13,174 bases of DNA from Desulfobacteraceae bacterium (GTDB lineage: Bacteria; Desulfobacterota; Desulfobacteria; Desulfobacterales; SG8-13): positions 1-13,174 of the forward strand of contig JARFQH010000188.1 of NCBI GenBank assembly GCA_029287875.1, given 5' to 3'. A program made the position numbers and the translations under genes. Position 1 is the stretch's first letter. Every line of letters starts with the position of its first letter. Positions 1 through 7,675 of this stretch are shown here, one piece after another. Below the pieces are notes generated by a model. That model was given only the letters and a program-made list of their open reading frames with translations. It did not search any database and had not been told where the DNA came from.

Positions 1-2
1 GT

Positions 3-395
3 TTCAGCCACTCGTTTTTATTTGCAGTGGTTCTGGCGCTATCAGGCGCGTGTGCTTTCCGATATTTCCAGGCCAGCTTTGGCCGCGTCTTTGTGTTTTT
101 GTTTATTGCCGCAATTTCCCACGGTATCCTCGATGCATTCACGAACGGCGGTCTCGGTATAGCCTTTCTGTGGCCATTTACACCAGAGCGATATTTTGCA
201 CCCGTTCAGGTAATCCAAGTCGCACCAATTGGGGTCTCAAGATTCTTGTCTCTGCGTGGTATATCGGTTTTGATTTCCGAAATTATCTGGGTGTGGATTC
301 CATGTATAACAATTGGAATTGGACTGTATGCAATTAAGGATGCGATTGCCGTGACGTTTGGATGGCTCAGTCACGGCAATCGGTATAATGGGTGA
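3..395 (+). CDS. YdjM/DUF457-like membrane metal-dependent hydrolase, 3' part
   Basis: The reading frame is open at the left edge of the window, so the N-terminus is missing; a Met-like codon at 27 is internal. The visible part (about 130 residues) begins FSHSFLFAVVLAL, the His-containing motif followed by a membrane segment found in YdjM/DUF457 proteins. It continues with SHGILDAFTNGGLG and then a WPFTPERYF block, both typical of this family. Two or three further hydrophobic segments follow, including one near the C-terminus (ISEIIWVWIPCITIGIGLYAI). These proteins are inner-membrane proteins annotated as predicted metal-dependent hydrolases. Their physiological substrate is not established, and the His/Asp residues are the presumed metal ligands. 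The gene looks AT-richer than its right-hand neighbours. It ends 299 bp before the aminotransferase start and is probably not in that operon. Confidence 0.72.
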   Translation, partial: FSHSFLFAVVLALSGACAFRYFQASFGRVFVFLFIAAISHGILDAFTNGGLGIAFLWPFTPERYFAPVQVIQVAPIGVSRFLSLRGISVLISEIIWVWIPCITIGIGLYAIKDAIAVTFGWLSHGNRYNG

Positions 396-694
396 GTTGC
401 TTACAGCTCACTTAACAGCGAGTTCCCGTCTGTAATCCAGCCATAAAAAACGCGCTGATGCGCATAGATGCTACAAAAAATCGGGTTTTAGACTGCATGG
501 AGACCGTTTTGTCGTGACGATGTGAGTCCTACCGGTTTGGTATTGATAGTCCAAATGTGAAGTCAAAGGGAACAATACAAGGAATATGTCCTGCACGATA
601 TCTATCCTTAGACAATTGCTTTTTTACAGTCGGATAGCCGGTGCATCTCTGGTATTGAACTGAAAGTATGGAAACAGGAAGGAGTCGGAAGATA
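396..694. other. Intergenic region upstream of the glycolate operon
   Basis: This stretch separates the YdjM-like gene from the aminotransferase. It is AT-rich and contains only small structures: an 8-bp palindrome ATGCGCAT (458-465) with an overlapping GCGC/GCGC mini-hairpin (452-463), flanked by A-runs at 445-450 and 475-480. A promoter for the downstream operon should lie here, but I could not find a convincing -35/-10 pair or a sigma54-type GG/GC element. No small ORF with a good ribosome binding site was seen. Confidence 0.5.
676..684 (+). promoter_or_regulatory. Ribosome binding site that sets the aminotransferase start
   Basis: AGGAAGGAG lies 10 nt before the ATG at 695. The earlier in-frame ATG at 668 has no purine-rich Shine-Dalgarno sequence in front of it, and this motif falls inside its coding extension. 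The ATG at 695 is therefore preferred, although the spacing is on the long side. Confidence 0.6.
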
Positions 695-1909
695 ATGGAG
701 AAAGCGTGTGAAGGCTTGGAGATACTGAACGCAAAGGATTTCCGTGACATAAACCCGGGGGATCGCATCCTGATGGGGCCCGGTCCCAGTGATGTTCCCG
801 CGCGAACGCTGCAGGCCATAGCCGCACCCTGCATTGGACACCTGGACCCCTATTTTCTGGAAATCATGAACGAGGTCCAGCAGCTGCTCCGTTTTCTGTT
901 TCAAACCGAGAACGAGCTGACGATCCCTGTCTCGGGGACCGGCAGCGCCGGAATGGAAACCTGTTTTGTCAATCTGGTCGAACCGGGAGACGAAGTGGTC
1001 GTCTGCGTCAACGGGGTTTTCGGAACGCGCATGGCGGATATCGTCAATCGCATCGGCGGCAAGCTGGTCCGTGTCGATGCCGAATGGGGAACGGCCATTG
1101 ATCCCCGGGCGTTGAAGGATGCGATAGCGGGCAGAAAACCCAAAGTGGTGGCTGTGGTCCATGCCGAAACGTCAACCGGCGTATGCCAGCCCCTTGAGGA
1201 TCTGGCCCGGATCAGCCACGATGCCGGTGCGCTGTTTCTGGTGGACACCGTCACATCGCTGGGAGGCATGCCCGTTGCCATCGATGATATGAACATCGAT
1301 GCGGTCTACAGCGGCACTCAGAAATGTATCTCCGGCCCTCCGGGCCTTTCGCCGGTTTCCTTTAGCCGGGCAGCCGTCAGGGCAATGGAACAGAGAAAAA
1401 CCCCAGTTGTGAGCTGGTACCTCGACTTGAGCATGGTTCGCGATTACTGGGGCACTGAAAGGAAATATCATCACACGGCACCCATTAATATGATCTACAG
1501 CCTTCGCGAGGCACTTCGTCTGATTACGGAAGAAGGTCTGGATATGCGATTTGAGCGGCACCGCCTGAACCACCGGGCCTTGGTTGCCGGTATTGAGGCT
1601 ATGGGGCTTTCGATGCTCGTTCCGGAGCCCATCCGGCTGCCCATGCTCAACGCGGTTCGGATACCCGAGGGGGTCGAAGATATAACGGTTCGCAAAGTGC
1701 TTCTCAATCAATTCGGCATCGAGATCGGCGGTGGATTGGGCCAATTTGCCGGCAAGGTCTGGCGAATCGGTCTGATGGGACATTCCTGCCGCCGCAAAAA
1801 CGTGCTCCTCCTGCTGGCGGCCCTTGAAACAGTCCTCAAATCAGAAGGGTATCCGGCGCGACCGGGCGCGCTCGATGCGGCCACAGCGGTATACGATCAG
1901 GCCTGCTGA
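695..1909 (+). CDS. Alanine/serine-glyoxylate aminotransferase (class V, PLP)
   Basis: This is a 404-aa fold-type I, class V aminotransferase of the alanine-glyoxylate / serine-pyruvate type. Numbered from the chosen start, MGPGPSDVP lies near residues 27-35 and the PLP phosphate-binding SGTGSAGME near 80-88. LVDTVTSLGG contains the pyridine-nitrogen Asp (D184). SGTQKCISGPPG contains the Schiff-base Lys (K210). YHHTAPINMIYSLREAL lies near 258-274, and Arg357 in VWRIGLMGHS matches the carboxylate-binding Arg of the family. All key residues are present, so the enzyme looks active. It would convert glyoxylate to glycine with Ala or Ser as donor, or run a related 2-oxo-acid reaction. The donor cannot be read from the sequence. 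It is the first gene of a plus-strand operon, 48 nt ahead of glcDE, which suggests it removes the 2-oxo acid made by the GlcDEF dehydrogenase. An ATG at 668 would add nine residues but has a poor ribosome site. Confidence 0.88.
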   Translation: MEKACEGLEILNAKDFRDINPGDRILMGPGPSDVPARTLQAIAAPCIGHLDPYFLEIMNEVQQLLRFLFQTENELTIPVSGTGSAGMETCFVNLVEPGDEVVVCVNGVFGTRMADIVNRIGGKLVRVDAEWGTAIDPRALKDAIAGRKPKVVAVVHAETSTGVCQPLEDLARISHDAGALFLVDTVTSLGGMPVAIDDMNIDAVYSGTQKCISGPPGLSPVSFSRAAVRAMEQRKTPVVSWYLDLSMVRDYWGTERKYHHTAPINMIYSLREALRLITEEGLDMRFERHRLNHRALVAGIEAMGLSMLVPEPIRLPMLNAVRIPEGVEDITVRKVLLNQFGIEIGGGLGQFAGKVWRIGLMGHSCRRKNVLLLLAALETVLKSEGYPARPGALDAATAVYDQAC

Positions 1910-1944
1910 ATTGAACTTGACGTGGAAAATAACCGATAGGTATC

Positions 1945-1952
1945 AAGGAGGA
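1945..1952 (+). promoter_or_regulatory. Strong ribosome binding site of glcDE
   Basis: AAGGAGGA lies 5 nt before the ATG at 1958. A GTG directly in front of it (1955) is in frame, but the spacing of only 2 nt makes it an unlikely start, so the ATG is preferred. Confidence 0.75.
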
Positions 1953-1957
1953 GGGTG

Positions 1958-4570
1958 ATGCTGACCGATAGCCTTATTGGAGAGCTGCGTAACATTGTCG
2001 GTGAATTCCAGGTATCGGTGAACCGGGCGGACACCGAACTCTATTCCTACGATGCCTCGCTCGCCAGGGGTCAACCGGGGGTTGTGGTTTTCCCGGCCGA
2101 CACCCGTGAAGCATCGATGATCGTACGTGCGGCCAATCGGGCCGGTATAACGTTCGTGCCGCGCGGATTTGGAACCAATCTTTCGGGCGGTACGGTGCTG
2201 CCATCCGGCGGGCTCGTGATCTGCCTGTCCCGGTTCAATCGCATCCTCGAAGTATGTCCCCAGAGCCGCCATGCGGTTGTCCAACCGGGCGTCACCAATC
2301 TTGAACTTCAAAACGCCCTCGCCCCGCTTGGTTTTTTCTATGCCCCGGACCCCGCCAGTCAAAAAGTGGCCACGCTGGGGGGCAACGTCGGCGAAAACTC
2401 CGGGGGACCACGCTGTTTAAAATACGGTGTCACGACCAACCACGTGCTCGGTATGGAGATGATACTGCCGGATGGAGACATCATACGAACGGGTGGGCCG
2501 GCACTCGACCCGCCAGGCTATGACTTGCGGGGCGCGATCATCGGCAGCGAGGGCACCCTGGGCATCGTCACCGAAATTACCGTTCGAATTCTTCCGTTTC
2601 CGGCATCCATCATCACGATGCTGGCCATTTACAATGATATCGGCGATGCCGCGCGTTCGGTGTCGGATATCATTTCCGCCGGCATGGTGCCGACCACATT
2701 GGAAATGATGGATGCTCCCATCATCAAGGCGGTGGAGGACAGTTATGCCTGTGGATATCCCCGGGATGCCGCTGCGGTTTTGATCATCGAAGTGGAAGGT
2801 CCGCAAACCGGCCTCAGGGAGCAGGCACGGCAGGTCAATGACATTTGCATGCGAAACAACTGTCGCAGCTTACATGAAGCCAAAGACAGTACCGAACGGA
2901 ACCGGCTCTGGGAAGGCAGACGCGGCGCTTTTGGCGCAGTGGCCCGATTGGCCCCGAATTACCTCGTAAACGACTGTTCGGTGCCGCGAACCAAACTGCC
3001 ACAGGCGCTGGCAACGGTGGCCGATATCACCCAAAAATATCGCTTCGAACATGGAAACGTATTTCATGCGGGCGACGGCAACCTGCATCCGTTGATACTG
3101 TTTGATTCCCGGGATGCCGATCAATTGGCGCGCGTTAAAAAGGCCGGTTGGGAAATCATGGAGGCCTGTGTCGCATTAGGCGGGACCATCTCCGGCGAGC
3201 ATGGTATCGGTCTGGAAAAGATGGAAGCCATGCGCTTGATATTTTCCGAAGAAGATTTCGAGGCCCAGCGATCTCTCAAACGGGCTTTTGACCCCGAAGA
3301 TCGGCTCAATCCCGACAAGGTGATTCCCGTAGCGGGCCGGGCCGCCGAAATCGACGGCGTGCAGGACATGCGTCCGGATTTTGGACTGCCGGATGCGGTG
3401 CATACCGCCGAACAGGAACTCTTGGGAAAAATTCGGGAAGCGATTGCAGCCAAGCAACCGATTTCACCTCTTGGATGCGGGACCACTCCCGACTTCGGCA
3501 ATCTAACGGATCCAGGGTCATTGCCCCTCCGCGTCAAGGGTCTGGATGAGGTCATCGAATATGATCCGCCCAACCAGGTCGTGACGGTTAGCGCCGGTAT
3601 GCCTCTGAATGCATTACAGAACAAGCTACGGGCCAATGATCAGTGGTTGCCGCTGCGTCCAACGATGTCTCTGCTGAGGCATTCGATCGGCGGCGTGGTT
3701 GCGCTGGCCGCCTGCGGTCCGGAGCGCATGGTTTACGGCGCTCCCCGGGATCTTTTGCTCGGGTTGCGGTTTATCAGCGGAAAAGGGCACTTTGTTTCAA
3801 CCGGCGGCAAAGTTGTTAAAAATGTGGCCGGGTACGACATGACGCGACTGCTGACCGGCTCGGCCGGCACTCTCGGTTTTATTACCCGGGCCACTTTTCG
3901 GGTGGCGATGATCCCCGAGAGCTGCACGGCGGTAACGGCCGGTGGCGACCTGAAGGAGTGTGCAGCCTTGGCAACCACCCTCCTTACCTCGAACCTGATA
4001 CCGACCTTCCTCGTTGCTACCGCAAACGGTAAACGCCATGATCTCGCAAAAGAGGATCACTCGAATTGGCGGCTTCACGTTGGATTCGAAGGCTTTGCCG
4101 GAACGGTCCGGGATCAAGCCAACCGGGTCGGTGAGCAGTGTGAAGCTGCGGGTTTGAGAAATGTCGCCCTGCAGGAGTACGACGTTTATGTCGGCAAATT
4201 GAGCCCGTACCTGGACCGCCTGATCCAGCAGACCTTTATTCTGCGAGCGGATTTGCCCCCTGCCAATGTTGCCGGGTTCATCAAATCCGCGGACAGTCAT
4301 CTTTTGCGATCGACCGTGATGCTCGATTTGGGATGCGGTCGGGTATTGGGCGGATTCGAACATGTCAGTGGTGAGGATTGGTCACAAGTGTGCCGCTTGG
4401 CTGATCGATATGGCGGACATGTGCTGCTGGAAAAAGCACCGGTCGAGTTTAAGCAGCGTCATGACATCTTCGGTCTTAAACGGTCCGATTGGCAGATCAT
4501 GCACCGTGTGAAAACCGCCCTCGATCCAAACCGTATTTTCGCCCCCGGCAGGCTGCCCGGTAGGGTATAA
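1958..4570 (+). CDS. Fused GlcD-GlcE glycolate oxidase-type FAD subunit
   Basis: This 870-aa protein joins two FAD-linked oxidase (PCMH-fold) units that are normally separate. Residues ~1-465 match GlcD: RGFGTNLSGGTV (~69-80), ATLGGNVGENSGGPR (~138-152), IIGSEGTLGIVTEITVRILP (~194-213), then the C-terminal catalytic cap with HAGDGNLHPLILFD (~370-383) and SGEHGIGLEKM (~412-422). Residues ~485-870 match GlcE: a degenerate PLGCGT loop (~504-509), HSIGGVVALAACGPERMVYG (~575-594), GGKVVKNVAGYDMTRLLTG (~616-634), SAGTLGFITRATFRV (~635-649) and the terminal ALDPNRIFAPGR. The total is close to E. coli GlcD plus GlcE end to end. No stop or frameshift interrupts the junction. The likely role is oxidation of glycolate (or D-lactate or another 2-hydroxy acid) to the 2-oxo acid, with electrons passed to GlcF, whose gene starts 9 nt downstream. 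The exact substrate is inferred. A D-lactate enzyme is the main alternative, but those usually lack a GlcE unit. Confidence 0.88.
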   Translation: MLTDSLIGELRNIVGEFQVSVNRADTELYSYDASLARGQPGVVVFPADTREASMIVRAANRAGITFVPRGFGTNLSGGTVLPSGGLVICLSRFNRILEVCPQSRHAVVQPGVTNLELQNALAPLGFFYAPDPASQKVATLGGNVGENSGGPRCLKYGVTTNHVLGMEMILPDGDIIRTGGPALDPPGYDLRGAIIGSEGTLGIVTEITVRILPFPASIITMLAIYNDIGDAARSVSDIISAGMVPTTLEMMDAPIIKAVEDSYACGYPRDAAAVLIIEVEGPQTGLREQARQVNDICMRNNCRSLHEAKDSTERNRLWEGRRGAFGAVARLAPNYLVNDCSVPRTKLPQALATVADITQKYRFEHGNVFHAGDGNLHPLILFDSRDADQLARVKKAGWEIMEACVALGGTISGEHGIGLEKMEAMRLIFSEEDFEAQRSLKRAFDPEDRLNPDKVIPVAGRAAEIDGVQDMRPDFGLPDAVHTAEQELLGKIREAIAAKQPISPLGCGTTPDFGNLTDPGSLPLRVKGLDEVIEYDPPNQVVTVSAGMPLNALQNKLRANDQWLPLRPTMSLLRHSIGGVVALAACGPERMVYGAPRDLLLGLRFISGKGHFVSTGGKVVKNVAGYDMTRLLTGSAGTLGFITRATFRVAMIPESCTAVTAGGDLKECAALATTLLTSNLIPTFLVATANGKRHDLAKEDHSNWRLHVGFEGFAGTVRDQANRVGEQCEAAGLRNVALQEYDVYVGKLSPYLDRLIQQTFILRADLPPANVAGFIKSADSHLLRSTVMLDLGCGRVLGGFEHVSGEDWSQVCRLADRYGGHVLLEKAPVEFKQRHDIFGLKRSDWQIMHRVKTALDPNRIFAPGRLPGRV

Positions 4571-4579
4571 AGGATTCCG

Positions 4580-5827
4580 ATGGGAATTGCCGCGTGTTAC
4601 GACGAAATTGCCCAGTGCAATAAATGCGGGTTTTGTCAGGTGGCCTGCCCGATTTTCCGCGCCACCGGGCACGAATCCGGCGTAGCGCGCGGTCGCCTGG
4701 CCCTGCTGCGCGCCATAATCGAAGGCCGTTTGGACTGGTCCGATGATATCGACGCCCCGCTATTTGACTGTCTGCTTTGCGGGGCCTGCACATCCAATTG
4801 TTTCCCCGCCATTCCCACATCCGATCTCCTCATCCGGGCACGTTCCGAATATCTGGCCCGGGTCGGCCGAAAATCGATCCACCGCCTTCTGTTCGACCAT
4901 TTGCTGCCGTATCCCGATCGTCTTCACGTGGCAGCGCGGGCTGTGGCTCTGAGCAAAAAAGCCGGACTCTCAAACCTGGCGCGCGCCCTGGGATTGCTGC
5001 GCATCTTCGGACGTGATTTCGCCAATGCGGAAGACATCGTCGAGAACCTGCCGGTGACGGCATTTCGCGACCGTCACCATCCCGGCGTTTACCAGGGCAG
5101 CGGTAAAGAGCTGATTATCGGTTACTTCATCGGGTGCGGTGTCGACATCATCCAGCAGCAAACCGGAACCGCCACTCTACAATTGTTGCGGCAAATCGCT
5201 CGGAAGGTTCACGTTCTCGACAACTGCTGCTGCGGGTTGCCGGCCTATTCTTTCGGGGACCTGCAGATCGCGCAAAAGCTGGCGCAAAAAAACATGCAAG
5301 CGCTCGCATCCGGCCCCTATGACATCATCGTCACCGATTGTTCCAGCTGCGCATCATTTCTCAAAAAATATCCTGTGCTTTTTTCTGAAGAAGACAGTCG
5401 CCATGAAGCGGCCAAGATGTTTTCCGCAAAAGTCCGGGATCTGACAGAATGGCTGAACACTGTCGCTGTGCCGGCGCCTGCGACTGATGCCGCCATAAGA
5501 GTGACCTATCATGATCCCTGCCACGCCTCCCGGGGGCAGGGCCTCGTGAATGAACCCCGCGACATTCTAAAAAATATTCCCGGAATCGAATACAGGGAGC
5601 TGCCCGAGGCGGACTGGTGCTGCGGGGGGGCCGGCGCCTATGCCCTGTCGCAATATGATCTTTATCGCCGGGTGTTGGACCGTAAAATCGCCAACCTGAA
5701 AACATCCGAAGCCGACATTATCGCCACTTCCTGTCCGGCGTGCATCATTCATCTTTCCTATGGCGTGCGAAAACACGGTCTTAAAACCCGCGTCTGTCAC
5801 ATTTCTGAAATCATCAACGGAATTTGA
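4580..5827 (+). CDS. glcF: Glycolate oxidase iron-sulfur subunit GlcF
   Basis: This 415-aa protein is about the usual GlcF length. It carries two N-terminal [4Fe-4S] ferredoxin motifs: CNKCGFCQVACP (C13, C16, C19, C23) and CLLCGACTSNCFP (C64, C67, C70, C74). Two CCG (cysteine-rich, HdrB-like) domains follow. The first has C186, the CCCG group at 216-219, and DCSSC (C254, C257). The second has HDPCH (C314), WCCGG (C347, C348) and SCPAC (C385, C388). All expected cysteines are present. It should take electrons from the flavin subunit and pass them on, in known systems to membrane quinone. It has no transmembrane segment. The ATG at 4580 has AAGGA 5 nt upstream and lies 9 nt after the glcDE stop, so the two genes are translationally close. 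A lactate-utilisation LldE/LutA-type role is a less likely alternative, given the GlcDE partner. Confidence 0.9.
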   Translation: MGIAACYDEIAQCNKCGFCQVACPIFRATGHESGVARGRLALLRAIIEGRLDWSDDIDAPLFDCLLCGACTSNCFPAIPTSDLLIRARSEYLARVGRKSIHRLLFDHLLPYPDRLHVAARAVALSKKAGLSNLARALGLLRIFGRDFANAEDIVENLPVTAFRDRHHPGVYQGSGKELIIGYFIGCGVDIIQQQTGTATLQLLRQIARKVHVLDNCCCGLPAYSFGDLQIAQKLAQKNMQALASGPYDIIVTDCSSCASFLKKYPVLFSEEDSRHEAAKMFSAKVRDLTEWLNTVAVPAPATDAAIRVTYHDPCHASRGQGLVNEPRDILKNIPGIEYRELPEADWCCGGAGAYALSQYDLYRRVLDRKIANLKTSEADIIATSCPACIIHLSYGVRKHGLKTRVCHISEIINGI

Positions 5828-6043
5828 TTTTCGTCTGTTCTTTTTTCATAATCCGGTATTGGTCAACAAAGGTTTGACTGAACGCTTATCCGGTGCTACC
5901 GAAAAGATTGAGCGCAAGGACTCGCCGGGATGCGGAACAAGCGATACCGTATGGTGATGTTAGCTTAATACCCTCTCTTCGTAACCCTTGTGCTCATTGG
6001 TTTTATGTCATTTAAATTCCGACTGTTTGCCGGCACGAGGTCG
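5828..6043. other. Convergent intergenic gap between glcF and the MocR gene
   Basis: Two genes on opposite strands end toward each other here, so transcription should stop in this gap. I see only weak stem-loops: GTCAA/TTGAC at 5862-5878 and CGGT/ACCG at 5891-5901. Neither has a following T-run, so no intrinsic terminator can be supported. The 65-codon frame at 5760-5957 overlaps glcF and has no ribosome site. Confidence 0.45.
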
Positions 6044-7546
6044 TCACGAATGCGGCCGATTTTTTAAGGGATCAGGTGTCAAGAACCCTGCTGTAATGGA
6101 TCCCAGAATGCCGATCGATTCTTTTATCCTGCGGCTGAAGGGGGCGGAGCAGCCGATTTGGATGAAGTTGTCGAATTGGTTTGAATTTGAGCAGACCGCC
6201 CCAGGAATGATGGCGATGTTCCGCTCGAAGGCGGCTTGATAGACAGCCAGGCCGTCGATGCCCGGGGGCAGTTCGACCCAGAGCAGCGAGCCCCCCCGGG
6301 GAACGGCCAGCCGGGTCTTTGCCGGAAAATGATTTTGAATCTCGATGGCGATCCTGAACAGCTGCTTTTTCAATGCGCTTCGAAGTGCCCGCAGGTGTCG
6401 CTCGTAGGCGCCGCTGGCCAGGAAACGCGAGGCCACGTATTGGGCCAGGGTGGAGGTGGAGATCGTGATGCCGGCCTTCAGACGCTGAATCCTGGAGCTG
6501 AGCCGTCTGCCCGGGATAACCCATCCAAGGCGCAGCCCGGGCGCCAGGGTTTTTGAGAATGACGAGCAGGTCAGAATGAGATCTTCGCGGTCGTAGGCCT
6601 TGAGCGGCGCTGGGTGCTGCTCGCCGAAATAGAGCTGGCTGCTGATGTCGTCCTCGATTATTGGGACACCGTGGCTTGTCACCAGCTTTACCAGGGCCCG
6701 TTTTTTGTCCTCGGGCATCAGCGCGCCGAGTGGATTTTGAAAATTCGGCATGAACAGGCAGGCCCGGATCGTGTTGGTGCGTAGGCTCTTCTCGAGTTCC
6801 TTCAGATCGACCCCTTCCTGGGGATCGGTGGCTATCTCCAACACCAGCAAACCGAGCTCCTTCAGCAACTGTAAAAAGCTGAAGTTTGTCGGCGCTTCTA
6901 TGGCGACGGTATCTCCCGGCCGGGTGACGGCCAGAAGTGAGAGCGCGATTGCCTCCATGCAGCCGTTGGTGATGATGATGTCTTCCGGTTCGATGCCTTC
7001 CAGCACCCCCAGGGTGCGCAACGCCAGCTGCCGTCTGAGCTCCGGAAAGCCTTCCGAGGGCGAATAAGAGAGCAGCGTCCTCATCTCGTTGCGGCTCAAG
7101 GACTTCAGGATGCGCGTGAAAGCCTTGACGGGCAGCAATGCGGGGTCCATGGCGGTGTTGCCGAAGGGGACGAAACGGGGGTTGCTGATGGCCGCTATAA
7201 CGGAGTTGATCACCGGGGCCAGATTGACCCGCTGAGGTGCAGAAGTGTTTTTGCGCAGGGCCGGAACCTCCAGTTTTTTGAAGGAAACCGGCCGGACATA
7301 ATAGCCGGATTTGGGCCGCGCTTCGACAAATCCCGTGTTCTCCAACTCCACGTACGCCCGGTACACCGTCGAGATGCTCAAGTTCGTCTGCTGGTGGAGC
7401 CTGCGGATGGAGGGCAGCTTCTCGCCGGCTTGATAGGTCCCCTCAAGGATTTTTTTCTCGATCTCGCCGGCCAGCTGCCGATAGCGGAAGGCCTGCCGGG
7501 TGGCCGCTACTGCCGACGGTTTGCCTTTTTCCCTGTTACCGCGCAT
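6044..7546 (-). CDS. pdxR: MocR/PdxR-family GntR-aminotransferase regulator
   Basis: This 500-aa protein has the chimeric MocR build. Residues ~20-88 form a GntR winged helix-turn-helix (LAGEIEKKILEGTYQAGEKL, LPSIRRLHQQTNLSISTVYRAY, then a wing ending SGYYVRP). A linker follows, and residues ~110-490 form a class I aminotransferase-like domain. Visible cofactor residues are ITNGCMEA, MPNFQNPLG, PIIEDD (D299/D300) and the Schiff-base Lys in SSFSKTLAPGLRLGW (K332). In known PdxR proteins the domain senses PLP and the regulator controls the adjacent pdxST genes. Divergence from pdxS across 129 bp makes that role likely here. A feature to note is NFIQIGCSAPF near 460-470: Gln463 occupies the place where relatives commonly have the carboxylate-binding Arg (my by-eye alignment). 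The ATG at 7546-7544 has GGGAGGG about 7 nt upstream. The symbol is assigned from context; other MocR regulators remain possible. Confidence 0.82.
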   Translation of the reverse strand: MRGNREKGKPSAVAATRQAFRYRQLAGEIEKKILEGTYQAGEKLPSIRRLHQQTNLSISTVYRAYVELENTGFVEARPKSGYYVRPVSFKKLEVPALRKNTSAPQRVNLAPVINSVIAAISNPRFVPFGNTAMDPALLPVKAFTRILKSLSRNEMRTLLSYSPSEGFPELRRQLALRTLGVLEGIEPEDIIITNGCMEAIALSLLAVTRPGDTVAIEAPTNFSFLQLLKELGLLVLEIATDPQEGVDLKELEKSLRTNTIRACLFMPNFQNPLGALMPEDKKRALVKLVTSHGVPIIEDDISSQLYFGEQHPAPLKAYDREDLILTCSSFSKTLAPGLRLGWVIPGRRLSSRIQRLKAGITISTSTLAQYVASRFLASGAYERHLRALRSALKKQLFRIAIEIQNHFPAKTRLAVPRGGSLLWVELPPGIDGLAVYQAAFERNIAIIPGAVCSNSNQFDNFIQIGCSAPFSRRIKESIGILGSITAGFLTPDPLKNRPHS

Positions 7547-7574
7547 GGGAATTCCCTCCCTGAAGACGGCCCCA

Positions 7575-7614
7575 ATCTGTTATGCTGTTTTTTTGAAAAA
7601 ACTGTATCTGTTAT
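7575..7614. promoter_or_regulatory. Putative PdxR operator: 9-bp direct repeats around an A/T palindrome
   Basis: ATCTGTTAT occurs twice in the same orientation, at 7575-7583 and 7606-7614, with starts 31 bp apart. That is close to three helical turns, so both copies face the same side of the DNA. MocR proteins of known type (for example B. subtilis GabR) bind paired direct repeats separated by a bendable spacer. The position between the divergent regulator and pdxS, 61 bp upstream of the pdxS ATG, fits an activator site. I could not identify a convincing -35/-10 pair for pdxS, which would also fit activator dependence. Confidence 0.6.
7587..7602. repeat. Palindromic A/T tract between the operator repeats
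   Basis: The sequence GTTTTTTTGAAAAAAC has 7-bp self-complementary arms about a central TG. Its centre (7594.5) is exactly midway between the two ATCTGTTAT copies. Adjoining T and A tracts often bend DNA, so it could bring the two half-sites together under a regulator dimer. Confidence 0.6.
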
Positions 7615-7663
7615 TTGGTTAGCACACCCGGTAAAAAAGAACAAATTGGATGTCATAGATTAC

Positions 7664-7671
7664 GGGGAGGA
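7664..7671 (+). promoter_or_regulatory. Ribosome binding site that sets the pdxS start
   Basis: GGGGAGGA lies 4 nt before the ATG at 7676. The same frame is open back to 7394, but that extension runs antisense through the 5' end of the MocR gene and has no family homology that I can see. Confidence 0.8.
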
Positions 7672-7675
7672 CAAA

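Noticed and set aside
608..1162. 184-codon minus-strand ORF
   Set aside because: It is an antisense shadow of the aminotransferase gene, with no family motifs.
1172..1783. 203-codon minus-strand ORF
   Set aside because: It lies wholly inside the aminotransferase gene, with low-complexity His/Gln-rich composition typical of an antisense frame.
3797..4363. 188-codon minus-strand ORF
   Set aside because: It is a shadow of the GlcE half of the fusion protein, whose conserved motifs lie on the plus strand at the same place.
1958..5827. D-lactate dehydrogenase operon of the sulfate-reducer type
   Set aside because: The presence of a GlcE unit and a glyoxylate-type aminotransferase, and the absence of a lactate permease in the window, favour a glycolate-oxidase-like system. 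D-lactate as a substrate is not excluded.
5862..5878. GTCAA/TTGAC stem-loop as terminator of glcF
   Set aside because: The stem is only 5 bp and AT-containing, and no T-run follows on either strand.
7587..7602. T/A palindrome as an intrinsic terminator
   Set aside because: It has no GC stem or loop, and lies upstream of both divergent genes, so an operator or bending role fits better.
7394..7675. In-frame N-terminal extension of PdxS by 94 residues
   Set aside because: It runs antisense through the start of the MocR gene, lacks a ribosome site, and PdxS family proteins begin near the ATG at 7676, which has a strong Shine-Dalgarno sequence.
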